Positions 32,983-42,589 of a stretch of 64,000 nucleotides of DNA are shown piece after piece. Every line of letters begins with the position of its first letter. The first letter of the stretch is position 1. The stretch spans positions 186,001-250,000 of the forward strand of contig NZ_JAMCCX010000028.1 of assembly GCF_024706985.1 (NCBI RefSeq). Direction: 5' to 3'. A program made the translations under genes and the position numbers. Source of the DNA: Alicyclobacillus sp. SP_1. GTDB lineage: Bacteria > Bacillota > Bacilli > Alicyclobacillales > Alicyclobacillaceae. The notes beneath the pieces were generated by a model. The model saw nothing but the letters and a program-made list of their open reading frames with translations. It was not told the origin of the DNA and made no database searches.

Positions 32983-34935
32983 GTGCGCGTTACTCCGAGA
33001 CTCATTCGACGTAGACTATCTCTGCTTTTGCTCTGTCTCCTACTCGCCATTGGAGGTCTCGTTGGTCGGTTGATGTATATTCAAGTCGTTCAAGCCAACT
33101 GGCTCGGCCGCCAGGCGCGCGAACTGTGGAGTCGGAACATACCCGTCCAAGGCGTTCGTGGAAGCATTCTGGACAGTCGCGGACAGGCGATTGTCTATAC
33201 GGCGACCGCGTTGACCGTTCTGGCCGTACCCTCTCAAATTTCCGACAAGGTGACCACTGCCAAGGCGCTGTCGCCCATCTTAGGAATGCCGGTGGATGCA
33301 ATTTTGGCCAAGTTACAAAAAAAGGCATCCATGGTTTACATTAATCCTGGCGGGCGCCGTCTCACCGATGCTAAAGCCGAACAGGTGCGCTCTCTAAAAC
33401 TCGCGGGCATCTATCTCACTGAAGAAGGTCGGCGCGTCTATCCCTATGCCGATCTCGCTGCGTCTGTGGTAGGAATTACCGGTGGCGATGGTCAAGGACT
33501 GACGGGGATTGAGCGCGAATATGACAAGGTGCTGTCCGGCAAGCGCGGGGCGATTCTTTATTATGCCAACAACAAAGGTCAGCGCATGCCGGGAGAAGGC
33601 GATGACTTTTTGCCGCCTGTCAACGGGGATGACGTTCAACTCACCATCGACAAGTCCATTCAGGAGTACGTGCAGCGCGAGATTGAGCGCGTGGTTGCGG
33701 AGTACAATCCAGATAAGGTGACGGCGATTGTAGCCAATCCTCGCACGGGTGCGATTTTGGCGATGGCCAATTATCCAACGTTCAATCCGGCCGATTGGCG
33801 TAATTACCCGGCATCTACGTATAATCACAATCTCGCCATCTGGCAAACGTTTGAACCCGGCAGTACCTTCAAAATTGTGACGCTGTCCGCAGCCCTTCAA
33901 GAGCACAAAGTGAATCTCAGCGATAAGTTTTACGATCCGGGTTATTACGAGGTGGCAGGGCACCGCATACGCTGCTGGAAAGCGGGTGGACATGGGTCGG
34001 AAAGCTACCTGAATGTCGTCGAGAACTCCTGCAATCCCGGGTTTATTGCTCTAGGAGAGCGACTCGGAAAAGATTCTCTGTTCTCTTACATCAAGAAATT
34101 TGGCTTTGGCTCGAAGACTGGTATCGACTTACCGGGCGAAGGCAATGGAATCCTTTTTAAGCTCAATAAAGTAGGGCCACTCGAACTCGCGACCACCTCT
34201 TTCGGCCAAGGTGTGTCGGTCACTCCGATTCAGCAGGTCATGGCGATGTCGGCCATTGCGAACGGTGGCAAACTCATGCGCCCGTATGTCGTGCAAGATA
34301 TTATTAACCCAGTGAATCACCAAGTGGTCGACGAGACGAAGCCGACAGAGGTGCGCCAAGTCATCACGCCTCAGGTAGCATCGGAAGTTCGGGGGGCGCT
34401 GGAGAGCGTGGTCGCCAACGGATCGGGCGGCGGAGCCTATATTGACGGCTACCGGGTGGCGGGTAAGACAGGCACAGCGCAAGTGGCGAAAAATGGGCGA
34501 TACGAGAGCGGGCATTACATTGTTTCGTTCATCGGCATGGCGCCTGCAAACAATCCTCAGTTGGTCGCGTACATTGCGATTGATTATCCGCGGCCCAAGA
34601 ATCAACCCGTCTTTGGCGGCGTGATTGCGGCGCCGATTGTCGGTCGTATTCTCGCGGACAGCTTGGCGCATATGGGCGTTCCGAAAAGTAACGAGGGACC
34701 TGCAAAACGACTGCGCTGGGGCGACGTCATACCTGTCAGTCTTCCGAATTTTGTTGGTTTGACGTTGAAGCAGGCCCAAGCGTTGGCCATCTCGAATAGT
34801 TCTCAAATCAAGACGACGCTCGTCGGGTCGGGGAAATACGTGGTTGCTCAAGCTCCGTCTGGTGGATCGAGAGTGCCAGAGGGGTCGACGGTGCGTTTGA
34901 TTCTCGGCGATGAACCGCCGGCGTCTGCCAATTGA
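32983..34935 (+). CDS. class B penicillin-binding protein, SpoVD/PBP2B type, one PASTA domain
   Basis: A 650-residue transpeptidase: N-terminal membrane anchor (about 10-31), dimerisation domain, transpeptidase with GSTFK (Ser near 295), SCN in VENSCNPGF and KTGTAQ near 494, and a single C-terminal PASTA domain (about 585-645). B. subtilis has two genes here, pbpB (two PASTA) and spoVD (one); only one is present in this cluster. By domain count it is SpoVD-like, but it may serve vegetative division. GTG 32983 with GGGAGGAGAGG upstream. Confidence 0.92.
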   Translation: MRVTPRLIRRRLSLLLLCLLLAIGGLVGRLMYIQVVQANWLGRQARELWSRNIPVQGVRGSILDSRGQAIVYTATALTVLAVPSQISDKVTTAKALSPILGMPVDAILAKLQKKASMVYINPGGRRLTDAKAEQVRSLKLAGIYLTEEGRRVYPYADLAASVVGITGGDGQGLTGIEREYDKVLSGKRGAILYYANNKGQRMPGEGDDFLPPVNGDDVQLTIDKSIQEYVQREIERVVAEYNPDKVTAIVANPRTGAILAMANYPTFNPADWRNYPASTYNHNLAIWQTFEPGSTFKIVTLSAALQEHKVNLSDKFYDPGYYEVAGHRIRCWKAGGHGSESYLNVVENSCNPGFIALGERLGKDSLFSYIKKFGFGSKTGIDLPGEGNGILFKLNKVGPLELATTSFGQGVSVTPIQQVMAMSAIANGGKLMRPYVVQDIINPVNHQVVDETKPTEVRQVITPQVASEVRGALESVVANGSGGGAYIDGYRVAGKTGTAQVAKNGRYESGHYIVSFIGMAPANNPQLVAYIAIDYPRPKNQPVFGGVIAAPIVGRILADSLAHMGVPKSNEGPAKRLRWGDVIPVSLPNFVGLTLKQAQALAISNSSQIKTTLVGSGKYVVAQAPSGGSRVPEGSTVRLILGDEPPASAN

Positions 34936-35024
34936 ACGGCGCTCTAGCCATCGCAGCTTTCGCAATTGACAGAGCAAGATAGAATAGAGTGGGTTAGATG
35001 CAGGCAGTTAGGGGAGGTTTTTGT

Positions 35025-36503
35025 GTGCGCTTGCGGGAATTGTTGGTGCCTTTTGTTCGAGTGCGCGTCATAGGCGAGGGGAATCCAGAAATTACGGCAG
35101 TTACGGCAGATTCTCGGGAGGTTACGCCGGGAGCCTTGTTCGTTGCACTGCGTGGATATACAGTGGATGGTCACCAATACGTGGAAGATGCCGTGCGTGC
35201 GGGAGCGAGCGCTGTGGTCGTGGAGACAGAACTGCCTGGCTTGCCAGTGCCGCAAGTCGTACTGCCGGACACGCGAGCGGCAAGTGCCAAGCTCGCAACC
35301 GTCTTTTATGGCTTCCCGTCCAACCGACTGTCTGTGGTCGGCGTCACGGGGACCAACGGCAAGACGACGACCACGCAGTTGATTGCGAGAATTTTAGAAA
35401 CTCGTGGTGCAACTGTCGGTGTGATTGGCACGATTGGCAAGCGCGTTGGTGAGCAGACGACGGAGTTGACGAATACCACGCCGGATGCCATCGCTTTGCA
35501 GAAGATGCTTGCCGAGATGGTTCATGCGAAGTGCTCTCACGTCGTCATGGAGGCGTCTTCGCACGCGCTCGAAGAAGGTCGTCTGGCAGGCACTCGCTTT
35601 CAAACGGCGGTGTTCACGAATTTGACACAAGACCACCTCGACTTTCACGGGACGATGGAGGCATACAAAGCGGCCAAGGCAAAATTGTTCTCGCGCCTTG
35701 GCAATCAGTTTCCCGACAATCTGGAACAGTGCCCAGTGGCCGTGCTCAATGCCGACGATGAGGCAAGCGACGATTATCGCCGCCAGACGGTTCAGGAAGT
35801 GCTCACCTACGGTATTTTGCAACTCGCCGATGTGATGGCAAAAGACGTTTTGGTGCGCGCTGAAGGTGTGTCTTTCCGGGTCGAATCGTTTGCTGGTGAA
35901 GCGGACGTACATCTGCAACTGACAGGTCGATTCAATGTCTACAATGCGCTCGCGGCGCTGACAACTGCCCTTTCTCTGCGCATTCCGCTGGCGGATGCAG
36001 CGGCCGCTTTGGAAACCGTCGCGGGCGTGGCAGGGCGTTTTGAACGGGTTGTCGCCGGGCAGGACTTCACGGTTCTGGTCGACTACTCACACACTCCGGA
36101 CAGCCTCGAAAATGCGCTTCAAACCGTGCGCGAATTTGCTGAAGCGCGTGTTTTTACTGTTGTTGGCTGTGGTGGAGACCGAGACCGGACCAAGCGGCCA
36201 ATCATGGCCAAGATAGCGGGCGATTATAGTGACCTCGTCATATTGACGAGCGACAATCCGCGGACCGAAGACCCGGAGCGGATTCTCGACGACATGGAGG
36301 CTGGCATAAACGTGCCCCATGAACGCCTCGTTGACAGAAAGACGGCCATTGCCCGCGCCGTCTCGTTGGCGAGTGCCAAAGACGTGGTACTCATCGCTGG
36401 AAAGGGTCATGAAACCTATCAAATTTTAGGTCGAACGAAAATTCATTTTGACGATCGCGAAGAAGCTCGCGCAGCCATTCTGGCCAAGCGGCAAGACGCA
36501 TAG
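35025..36503 (+). CDS. murE: UDP-N-acetylmuramoyl-tripeptide synthase (meso-DAP adding)
   Basis: A 492-residue Mur ligase. ATP loop GTNGKTTTT, the carbamylated-lysine region, and DNPRTED near residue 411; DNPR marks meso-diaminopimelate specificity, so the wall is DAP type. GTG 35025 has GGGGAGG seven bases upstream. Confidence 0.96.
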   Translation: MRLRELLVPFVRVRVIGEGNPEITAVTADSREVTPGALFVALRGYTVDGHQYVEDAVRAGASAVVVETELPGLPVPQVVLPDTRAASAKLATVFYGFPSNRLSVVGVTGTNGKTTTTQLIARILETRGATVGVIGTIGKRVGEQTTELTNTTPDAIALQKMLAEMVHAKCSHVVMEASSHALEEGRLAGTRFQTAVFTNLTQDHLDFHGTMEAYKAAKAKLFSRLGNQFPDNLEQCPVAVLNADDEASDDYRRQTVQEVLTYGILQLADVMAKDVLVRAEGVSFRVESFAGEADVHLQLTGRFNVYNALAALTTALSLRIPLADAAAALETVAGVAGRFERVVAGQDFTVLVDYSHTPDSLENALQTVREFAEARVFTVVGCGGDRDRTKRPIMAKIAGDYSDLVILTSDNPRTEDPERILDDMEAGINVPHERLVDRKTAIARAVSLASAKDVVLIAGKGHETYQILGRTKIHFDDREEARAAILAKRQDA

Positions 36504-36515
36504 GAGGCGACCTAG

Positions 36516-37493
36516 GTGGATTTTCGTGCGCTTCTCTTGACCGCGCTGGCAGCGTTCGCGATTGCGGCACTGCTCGGTCCCATCTGCATTCCTTTTTTGC
36601 ATCGTTTGAAATTTGGGCAAAGCATTCGCGATGAAGGGCCCAAGCATCACCAAAAAAAGTCGGGGACGCCAACCATGGGCGGCATTCTTATTGTCGTCGC
36701 CGTGATTTTGACGACGCTGCGCTTTGCTGCGACGAATGTCGACGTCTTGTTGATTTTGTTCACTACAGTCGCCTTTGGTCTGATTGGTTTTGCAGACGAT
36801 TTCATCAAAGTCGTGAAAAAGCGCAATTTAGGACTGCGGGCGGGCCAAAAATTGTTCTGGCAGACCGCGGTCACGGTCGTCGTCTTTGTGGTCATGTGGT
36901 ACGTCCGCGGGCGGTCACTTGACGGTTTTTCCGTCTCTGTACCGTTCACGACCGTGGTGATTCCGATGGGCATCTTCTATCTGTTGTTTTTATTCTTTGT
37001 TCTAGTTGGCACCTCGAACGGTGTCAATTTGACCGATGGACTGGATGGACTGTTGGCAGGCTGTGCGGCCATTGTCTTCATTGCGTATGCTATTTATGCT
37101 ATGTGGCACACGGAATACAACGTGGCCATTTTCTGTGCTTCGATGGTCGGTGCTCTGCTTGGCTTTCTCGTACACAATCGACATCCAGCGCGCGTTTTTA
37201 TGGGAGACACAGGAAGTCTTGCGATTGGCGGCGCGCTCGCGATGGTTGCCGTCCTGACACATACGGAACTCGGCCTAGTCTTGTTTGGCTTGATTTTTGT
37301 CGTGGAGACCTTGTCTGTCATTTTGCAGGTCGCTTCATTCAAAGCCTTTGGCCGCCGCATTTTTCGAATGAGCCCACTTCACCATCACTTTGAATTGCTC
37401 GGTTGGTCCGAATGGGAAGTGGTTCTTGGATTTTGGCTAGCCACATTTCTCACCGCTTTTGGCACACTTGCCTTGTTTTCTCGATTAGGATGA
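36516..37493 (+). CDS. mraY: phospho-N-acetylmuramoyl-pentapeptide transferase
   Basis: A 325-residue membrane enzyme with about 10 helices. GTPTMGGI, FADDFIKV, NGVNLTDGLDGL (Asp-rich Mg site) and SPLHHHFE are diagnostic. It makes lipid I from UDP-MurNAc-pentapeptide. GTG 36516 with AGGAGG upstream; 12 bases after murE. Confidence 0.97.
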   Translation: MDFRALLLTALAAFAIAALLGPICIPFLHRLKFGQSIRDEGPKHHQKKSGTPTMGGILIVVAVILTTLRFAATNVDVLLILFTTVAFGLIGFADDFIKVVKKRNLGLRAGQKLFWQTAVTVVVFVVMWYVRGRSLDGFSVSVPFTTVVIPMGIFYLLFLFFVLVGTSNGVNLTDGLDGLLAGCAAIVFIAYAIYAMWHTEYNVAIFCASMVGALLGFLVHNRHPARVFMGDTGSLAIGGALAMVAVLTHTELGLVLFGLIFVVETLSVILQVASFKAFGRRIFRMSPLHHHFELLGWSEWEVVLGFWLATFLTAFGTLALFSRLG

Positions 37494-37582
37494 CCAGTCA
37501 TGCTGAGTTTCTACGGGTCGAGTATAGAGATTGACCTCAGGCAAGATGTATGGATTTAGGCAGTGTGGAGGGAGAGAGGGTC

Positions 37583-38974
37583 ATGCGGGAAGACATATCG
37601 GATTTGAGTGGACAAGCAGCAGCAACCGGACAACCACTCGTTTTGGTGGTCGGTCTGGCGCGAAGTGGGGAAGCCATTGCGAGACTTTTGCTGCGGCGCG
37701 GTTACCGTGTCTTGGTCAACGAACAGCGTGAGCGTTCTGCCTGTGAGCCCGCAGCGAGCCATCTTGAAACGCTTGGGTGTGACGGGGTTTACGGGGGGCA
37801 TCCGCTGGACCTGCTTGACCAGCCCATTGCCTTTATTGTCAAAAATCCAGGTATTCCCTATCGAATGCCACTGATTGCACTGGCGATGGAACGCAGTATC
37901 CCAGTCTATACAGAGGTTGAGGTGGCTCTGTGGGATAAGCAGGTCACTGTGGCTGCCATCACCGGATCGAACGGAAAAACGACGACCACCACTCTGCTTG
38001 GGGAGATGCTTCGCCACGAGGGTCGCCAACCCGTGGTCGCCGGGAACATTGGCTTGCCAGTAGCTGCCGTGGTAGACGACATGACGGCCGACCAGCCGCT
38101 GGTTTTGGAGGTCTCTTCGTTTCAGCTCATGGGCACGGAGCGATTCCACCCACACCTGGGAGTTTTTCTTAACCTTTACTCGGCACATCTTGACTATCAT
38201 GGTTCTCGGGAAGCTTACGCAGCGGCGAAATGGCGCCTTTTTGCAAACATGACGTCCGATGACGTGGCGATTATGAACTGGGATTTTGATGAGTTGCGTG
38301 AAGGCGCGAATCGAATTGCCGCAGGGGTGTTTCCATTTTCTTCGCGCGCATTAGACGGTGATGGTGTCTTTGTTCGGGATGACACGCTGTTCGCTCGTCG
38401 CAACGGGGAGACGCTGCGTCTACTTCCGATTGAAGAGATTGGGTTGGTCGGTCGCCACAACGTTGAAAATTGTGCGGCAGCGGCAGCTGCAGCGCTGATG
38501 CTCGGCGTCAACCCGCAGTCGATTGTTGCTGTTCTGCGGGAGTTTCGCGGCGTGGAGCATCGCCTTGAGTATGTTCGCACGGTGGCTGGCGTGTCGTATT
38601 ATAACGATTCGAAGTCGACGAACTCTCAAGCTGCGCTGGCGTCCTTGGCTGCTTTTGCGAGCGGTGTCATCTGGATTGCTGGTGGCTTGGATCGCGGTGA
38701 AGACTTTAGTCCGCTCGTAGACGCACTGCAAAACAAAGTCGAAGCTGCGATTTTGCTTGGACAGAGCCAGAACTCCCTAGCCGCGGTCTGCGAGTTGGCT
38801 GGTGTGCCACAAATTCGCTGCGTCACATCGATTCCGGAAGCAGTTCTCGCTGCTCAGTCGGTTGCTGAATCGGGTCAGACCGTTCTCCTCTCGCCAGCCT
38901 GTGCGTCCTGGGACATGTTCTCATCCTTTGAGGAACGCGGGAGCATGTTCAAAGAAGCGGTGCATAGATTATAG
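37583..38974 (+). CDS. murD: UDP-N-acetylmuramoylalanine-D-glutamate ligase
   Basis: A 463-residue Mur ligase: N-terminal Rossmann part (VVGLARSGEA), ATP loop GSNGKTTTT, and the C-terminal NDSKSTNSQAA plus LLSPACASWDMF typical of MurD. ATG 37583 has GGAGGGAGAGAGG upstream. Confidence 0.96.
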   Translation: MREDISDLSGQAAATGQPLVLVVGLARSGEAIARLLLRRGYRVLVNEQRERSACEPAASHLETLGCDGVYGGHPLDLLDQPIAFIVKNPGIPYRMPLIALAMERSIPVYTEVEVALWDKQVTVAAITGSNGKTTTTTLLGEMLRHEGRQPVVAGNIGLPVAAVVDDMTADQPLVLEVSSFQLMGTERFHPHLGVFLNLYSAHLDYHGSREAYAAAKWRLFANMTSDDVAIMNWDFDELREGANRIAAGVFPFSSRALDGDGVFVRDDTLFARRNGETLRLLPIEEIGLVGRHNVENCAAAAAAALMLGVNPQSIVAVLREFRGVEHRLEYVRTVAGVSYYNDSKSTNSQAALASLAAFASGVIWIAGGLDRGEDFSPLVDALQNKVEAAILLGQSQNSLAAVCELAGVPQIRCVTSIPEAVLAAQSVAESGQTVLLSPACASWDMFSSFEERGSMFKEAVHRL

Positions 38975-39037
38975 CGTCACCCTAGGACAGCCTGGCTCGA
39001 AACTTGAGCCGTGGTTGGAAGGAGGTCGCTAGTTTCT

Positions 39038-40189
39038 GTGCTGACTTCGTCCGAACGCCGTAAAAGTTTGTTTCAAGCCGACTGGACGCTTCTTGTGACG
39101 ACGCTCGTTCTTCTTTGCATCGGCATCACGATGGTGCACAGCGCCTCTTCCGTCCTGTCTGCCAGTAAATTTGGCGATCCGTTTTTTTACGCAAAGCGCC
39201 AATTTCTATGGGCGCTGCTTGGCGTGGCCGCTATGCTTTGGCTCTCCGACGTAGACTACCATCGCCTGCGCGCCATCGCTCCCAAGCTCGCCTTTCTCGC
39301 CTTCGTATTTCTCGGCGTGGTGTTGATTCCTGGAATTGGTGCGGTCCGAGGCGGTTCCCGCGCTTGGCTTGGCATTGGCTCGTTCGGCATTCAACCTTCT
39401 GAGTTGGCGAAATTCGCCATCATTCTCTTCTTGGCCCACTACTTGGCAGACGCGGGCGACCGTATGGAGTCTTTTACGCGCGGTCTGTTGCCGCCTCTGT
39501 TGCTCTCTTTAACCGCAGTTTTCTTAATTATGTTGGAACCGGATTTGGGGCAATCTGTAGTCCTTGTTGGTGCGGCAGTCGTCCTCTTGTTTGCCGCTGG
39601 CGCGCGAATACGCCATCTGCTGTATCTGGCCGCCGTGGGCTTACTGGGATTTGTAGCTCTGGTGGCCGCCGCTCCGTATCGGCTCGACCGGGTCACCGCT
39701 TTTTTGAATCCATGGAAGTATCCACTCAAAGAGGGCTATCAAATCATTCAGTCCCTCTATGCCATTGGGTCAGGTGGTGTTCTTGGTCTAGGACTCGGCC
39801 ATAGTCATCAGAAATTCTTGTATCTTCCCGAACCGCAAACAGATTTTATTTTCTCCATCCTCGGCGAAGAACTCGGTTTGATAGGTGGGGTCATGGTCCT
39901 TCTCTTGTTTGGAATCTTAGTATGGCGCGGATTTCGAACGGCCATTTATGCGCAAGACGCATTTGGTTCGCTGCTTGCAGCTGGGATTACCGGCATGATT
40001 GCCATTCAGGTTTTAATCAATATCGGCGTGGTCACAGGTAGCATTCCAGCGACTGGAATTACACTGCCGCTCTTGTCGTATGGTGGTTCATCGCTTACTC
40101 TTATGCTCACGGGCATCGGTGTTGTGTTGAATGTATCGAAGCAAGCAGTCTTTCCAGTAGCGCCAAAGCGCAGAGAAATCCGTGGCTAG
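39038..40189 (+). CDS. SEDS glycosyltransferase FtsW/SpoVE
   Basis: A protein of about 383 residues with 10 membrane segments. Motifs: GSRAWLGIGSFGIQPSE, LEPDLGQS, and the end GSIPATGITLPLLSYGGSS. Such proteins polymerise lipid II with a class B PBP. Only one SEDS gene lies here, in the spoVE position (murD-spoVE-murG). GTG 39038 is chosen, but its AAGGAGG lies 12 bases away; GTG 39011 is possible. Confidence 0.93.
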   Translation: MLTSSERRKSLFQADWTLLVTTLVLLCIGITMVHSASSVLSASKFGDPFFYAKRQFLWALLGVAAMLWLSDVDYHRLRAIAPKLAFLAFVFLGVVLIPGIGAVRGGSRAWLGIGSFGIQPSELAKFAIILFLAHYLADAGDRMESFTRGLLPPLLLSLTAVFLIMLEPDLGQSVVLVGAAVVLLFAAGARIRHLLYLAAVGLLGFVALVAAAPYRLDRVTAFLNPWKYPLKEGYQIIQSLYAIGSGGVLGLGLGHSHQKFLYLPEPQTDFIFSILGEELGLIGGVMVLLLFGILVWRGFRTAIYAQDAFGSLLAAGITGMIAIQVLINIGVVTGSIPATGITLPLLSYGGSSLTLMLTGIGVVLNVSKQAVFPVAPKRREIRG

Positions 40190-40223
40190 GTGCGCCCAGT
40201 GAAATGCGAGGATGGGGTTTGGC

Positions 40224-41342
40224 GTGAGGATTTTATTGACAGGCGGAGGGACAGGGGGACACATTTACCCTGCGCTCTCGGTGTGGAACTACTTGCATCA
40301 AGATACGAACGATGCGTCTGAAGTCTTGTACGTTGGAACGGAGCGCGGCTTGGAGCGAGACATTGTCCAGCGCGCTGGACTTCCTTTTATGGCCATTCAC
40401 GCTGCAGGACTGCGGCGCGAGTTGTCTCTCTCGGCGCTCCGGACCGCTTTTCAAACGGTGCGTGGTTACCTCGAAGCGCGGCGGATCCTCAAAAACTTTT
40501 GTCCGGACGTCGTACTCGGAACAGGTGGCTATGTCACCTTGCCCGTCATTTTTGCGGCGCATGGGTTGGGCATTCCCAGCGTTGTCTGGGAAGGAAACGC
40601 GCAGCCGGGTTTGACGAATCTGCTCTGCGCGCGCCGCGCTACCGTGATGGCGGTGGCGCTTCCTGGTTCGGAGAGGGCCTTTAAAGCGGCTCGGCGAGTG
40701 GTTCTGACCGGACATCCGCGTGCTAGTGAAATTCGCCTCGCCGACGACGCGCGGCGCAGCGCGGCCCGACAACTGTATCGTCTGCGACCGGGGCGAAAAG
40801 TGATTCTCGTCTTCTGTGGCAGTCGTGGTGCGCAGACGGTCAATCAGACGGTTTTGCAGATGGCTGCTTTGAAGCTTCCGGAACGCCCTGACGTGCAACT
40901 TATTCTCGTCACAGGGCAAGCTAGTTACTCCGAAATGGAGCAACTGGCAAAGCGGTCCGACTTACCCGACAATGTGCAATTGGTACCGTTCGTCGACGAC
41001 ATGCCGGCCCTCCTTCCCCAAGTGGATGTGGTTGTGACGCGTGCGGGAGCAGGGACGGTCGCAGAGGTGGCATCCCTCGGTATTCCTGCAGTGCTCATTC
41101 CCTCTCCATATGTGACAGGCAATCATCAAGAACCGAATGCGGCGCGGCTCGTGAAACATGGCGCCGCGACGATGCTGTTGGAAAAAGACTTGACCGCCCC
41201 CACCTTATGGAATGCGGTAGCGAACTATCTGTCATCGTCACATTGGCGACAGGCGCATGCGGCGGCCCTCGAGTTAGCCACGCCGGACGCTGTCGACCGC
41301 TTGGCGAGTGTGGTGCTGGAAGCGGCCTCAAAGCGGTCTTGA
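40224..41342 (+). CDS. murG: MurG, lipid II synthase (GlcNAc transferase)
   Basis: A 372-residue GT-B enzyme starting MRILLTGGGTGGHIYPAL, with GTGGYVTLP, GSRGAQTVN and TRAGAGTVAE as MurG signatures. GTG 40224 has GAGGATGGGG upstream and gives the standard N terminus. The last codons are part of a 30-bp repeat. Confidence 0.96.
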   Translation: MRILLTGGGTGGHIYPALSVWNYLHQDTNDASEVLYVGTERGLERDIVQRAGLPFMAIHAAGLRRELSLSALRTAFQTVRGYLEARRILKNFCPDVVLGTGGYVTLPVIFAAHGLGIPSVVWEGNAQPGLTNLLCARRATVMAVALPGSERAFKAARRVVLTGHPRASEIRLADDARRSAARQLYRLRPGRKVILVFCGSRGAQTVNQTVLQMAALKLPERPDVQLILVTGQASYSEMEQLAKRSDLPDNVQLVPFVDDMPALLPQVDVVVTRAGAGTVAEVASLGIPAVLIPSPYVTGNHQEPNAARLVKHGAATMLLEKDLTAPTLWNAVANYLSSSHWRQAHAAALELATPDAVDRLASVVLEAASKRS

Positions 41343-41384
41343 CAGATGGAAGCAGCCTCCAAGCGGTCTTGACAGATGGAAGCA
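41318..41384. repeat. 30-bp tandem repeat spanning the murG stop
   Basis: Unit one 41318-41347 and unit two 41348-41377 differ at two bases; a third copy starts at 41378 and decays after seven bases. The first copy encodes the murG end EAASKRS and its stop. Confidence 0.9.
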
Positions 41385-41392
41385 TTCTGGCT

Positions 41393-41421
41393 TTGATCCT
41401 TTCGTTTATCCACTTTATACT
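41393..41421 (+). promoter_or_regulatory. candidate promoter in the murG-murB gap
   Basis: TTGATC (41393-41398), 17 bases, TATACT (41416-41421). A transcript from it would meet a terminator about 30 bases later. Confidence 0.5.
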
Positions 41422-41454
41422 TTTTGACAGAATATTGATTGCAGGCTCAGCAAA

Positions 41455-41487
41455 CGCGGGCAGCCCCCGCGCTTTTCTCTTTTTTTG
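41455..41487 (+). terminator. intrinsic terminator between murG and murB
   Basis: CGCGGG (41455-41460) pairs with CCCGCG (41466-41471); CTTTTCTCTTTTTTT follows. The rest of the 318-base murG-murB gap (41488-41660) shows no gene, and no clear promoter. Confidence 0.85.
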
Positions 41488-41660
41488 AGGATGGCCCGTG
41501 GCTACTCGCGTGGATGAACGCGTGAGCCCATTTGTGACTTGTCAAACCATGAGTACAAGCTTTCCTCCTTGTCGCAAGAGCAGGCACCAAACGGCGCAGG
41601 GCGCATAGGATGCCTCACGGGGAATGGGCCAAGGCAAGTGGGGAATAGGTGGAGGTCAAC

Positions 41661-42584
41661 ATGAACCGAAGGACGTTTGAAAGTGCTTTGACGGAAGCTG
41701 GCGTTGGCCGCATTTTGCTCAACGAGTCTATGACGCGGCACACCACCTGGCGCATTGGCGGACCAGCCGATTATTTTGTGCTGCCGTCAACGGTTGAGGA
41801 ACTGTCGCGAGCGGTTCGGCTGGCTGGCCAGTTTGGCGTGCCGTGGACCGTGATCGGCCGAGGTTCCAATTTACTTGTGCAGGACGGAGGACTGCGCGGA
41901 TTGGTGATTAAACTCCACGACCAGTTCTCCGAGGTGTCCGTGTCCGGCTCGAGGTTGACGGCTCTGGCTGGGCGGTCGATTGTATCGCTGGCCGGGTTGG
42001 CGGTACGCGACAGCCTTGGGGGACTCGAGTTTGCGACGGGCATACCAGGGTCTGTTGGCGGCGCGGTGATGATGAACGCGGGGGCGCACGGAAGCGAGAT
42101 ATCGCGAGTGTTGGATTGGGCGGATGTGATGGACGGCTCTGGCGAAGTGCGGCGGTGGATGAGTTCAGATTTGGCTTTCGCGTATCGGTACAGCCGCCTC
42201 AAAGACGAACCTGGTATCGTCGTGCGCGCGCAGTTTCAATTGGAACCGGCAGACAAACAGGACATGGCGAATCAAATTAAAGCTTGGTCGCGTCGGCGTG
42301 CTGCCACGCAGCCGTTATCTCTTCCAAACTGTGGGTCTGTCTTTCGGAACCCAGCCAACGCCCATGCCGCAGAGTTAATTGAAATGGCAGGGTTGAAGGG
42401 CCTTTGCTGTGGAGACGCACAAATTTCCGACAAACATGCAAACTTTGTCGTCAACCGAGGTGCCGCTCGGGCGAGTGACGTGCTGTGGCTCATTCACCAT
42501 GCGCAAGAAGTCGTTCGGGAACGTTTCGGATTAGAACTGGAAACGGAAGTTCGGATTATTGGGGAAACGGAAAAAGGGGGGTGA
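41661..42584 (+). CDS. murB: UDP-N-acetylenolpyruvoylglucosamine reductase
   Basis: A 307-residue flavoenzyme. FAD-binding GRGSNLLV, GIPGSVGGAVMMNAG, the type II marker YRYSRLKDE and the proton-donor serine in NCGSVFRNP are present. It reduces the enolpyruvyl group to lactyl. ATG 41661 has GGTGGAGG five bases upstream. Confidence 0.96.
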   Translation: MNRRTFESALTEAGVGRILLNESMTRHTTWRIGGPADYFVLPSTVEELSRAVRLAGQFGVPWTVIGRGSNLLVQDGGLRGLVIKLHDQFSEVSVSGSRLTALAGRSIVSLAGLAVRDSLGGLEFATGIPGSVGGAVMMNAGAHGSEISRVLDWADVMDGSGEVRRWMSSDLAFAYRYSRLKDEPGIVVRAQFQLEPADKQDMANQIKAWSRRRAATQPLSLPNCGSVFRNPANAHAAELIEMAGLKGLCCGDAQISDKHANFVVNRGAARASDVLWLIHHAQEVVRERFGLELETEVRIIGETEKGG

Positions 42585-42589
42585 CGAAC

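Noticed and set aside
34966-34985. TTGACA and TAGAAT as a murE promoter
   Set aside because: The hexamers are only 8 bases apart; no functional spacing.
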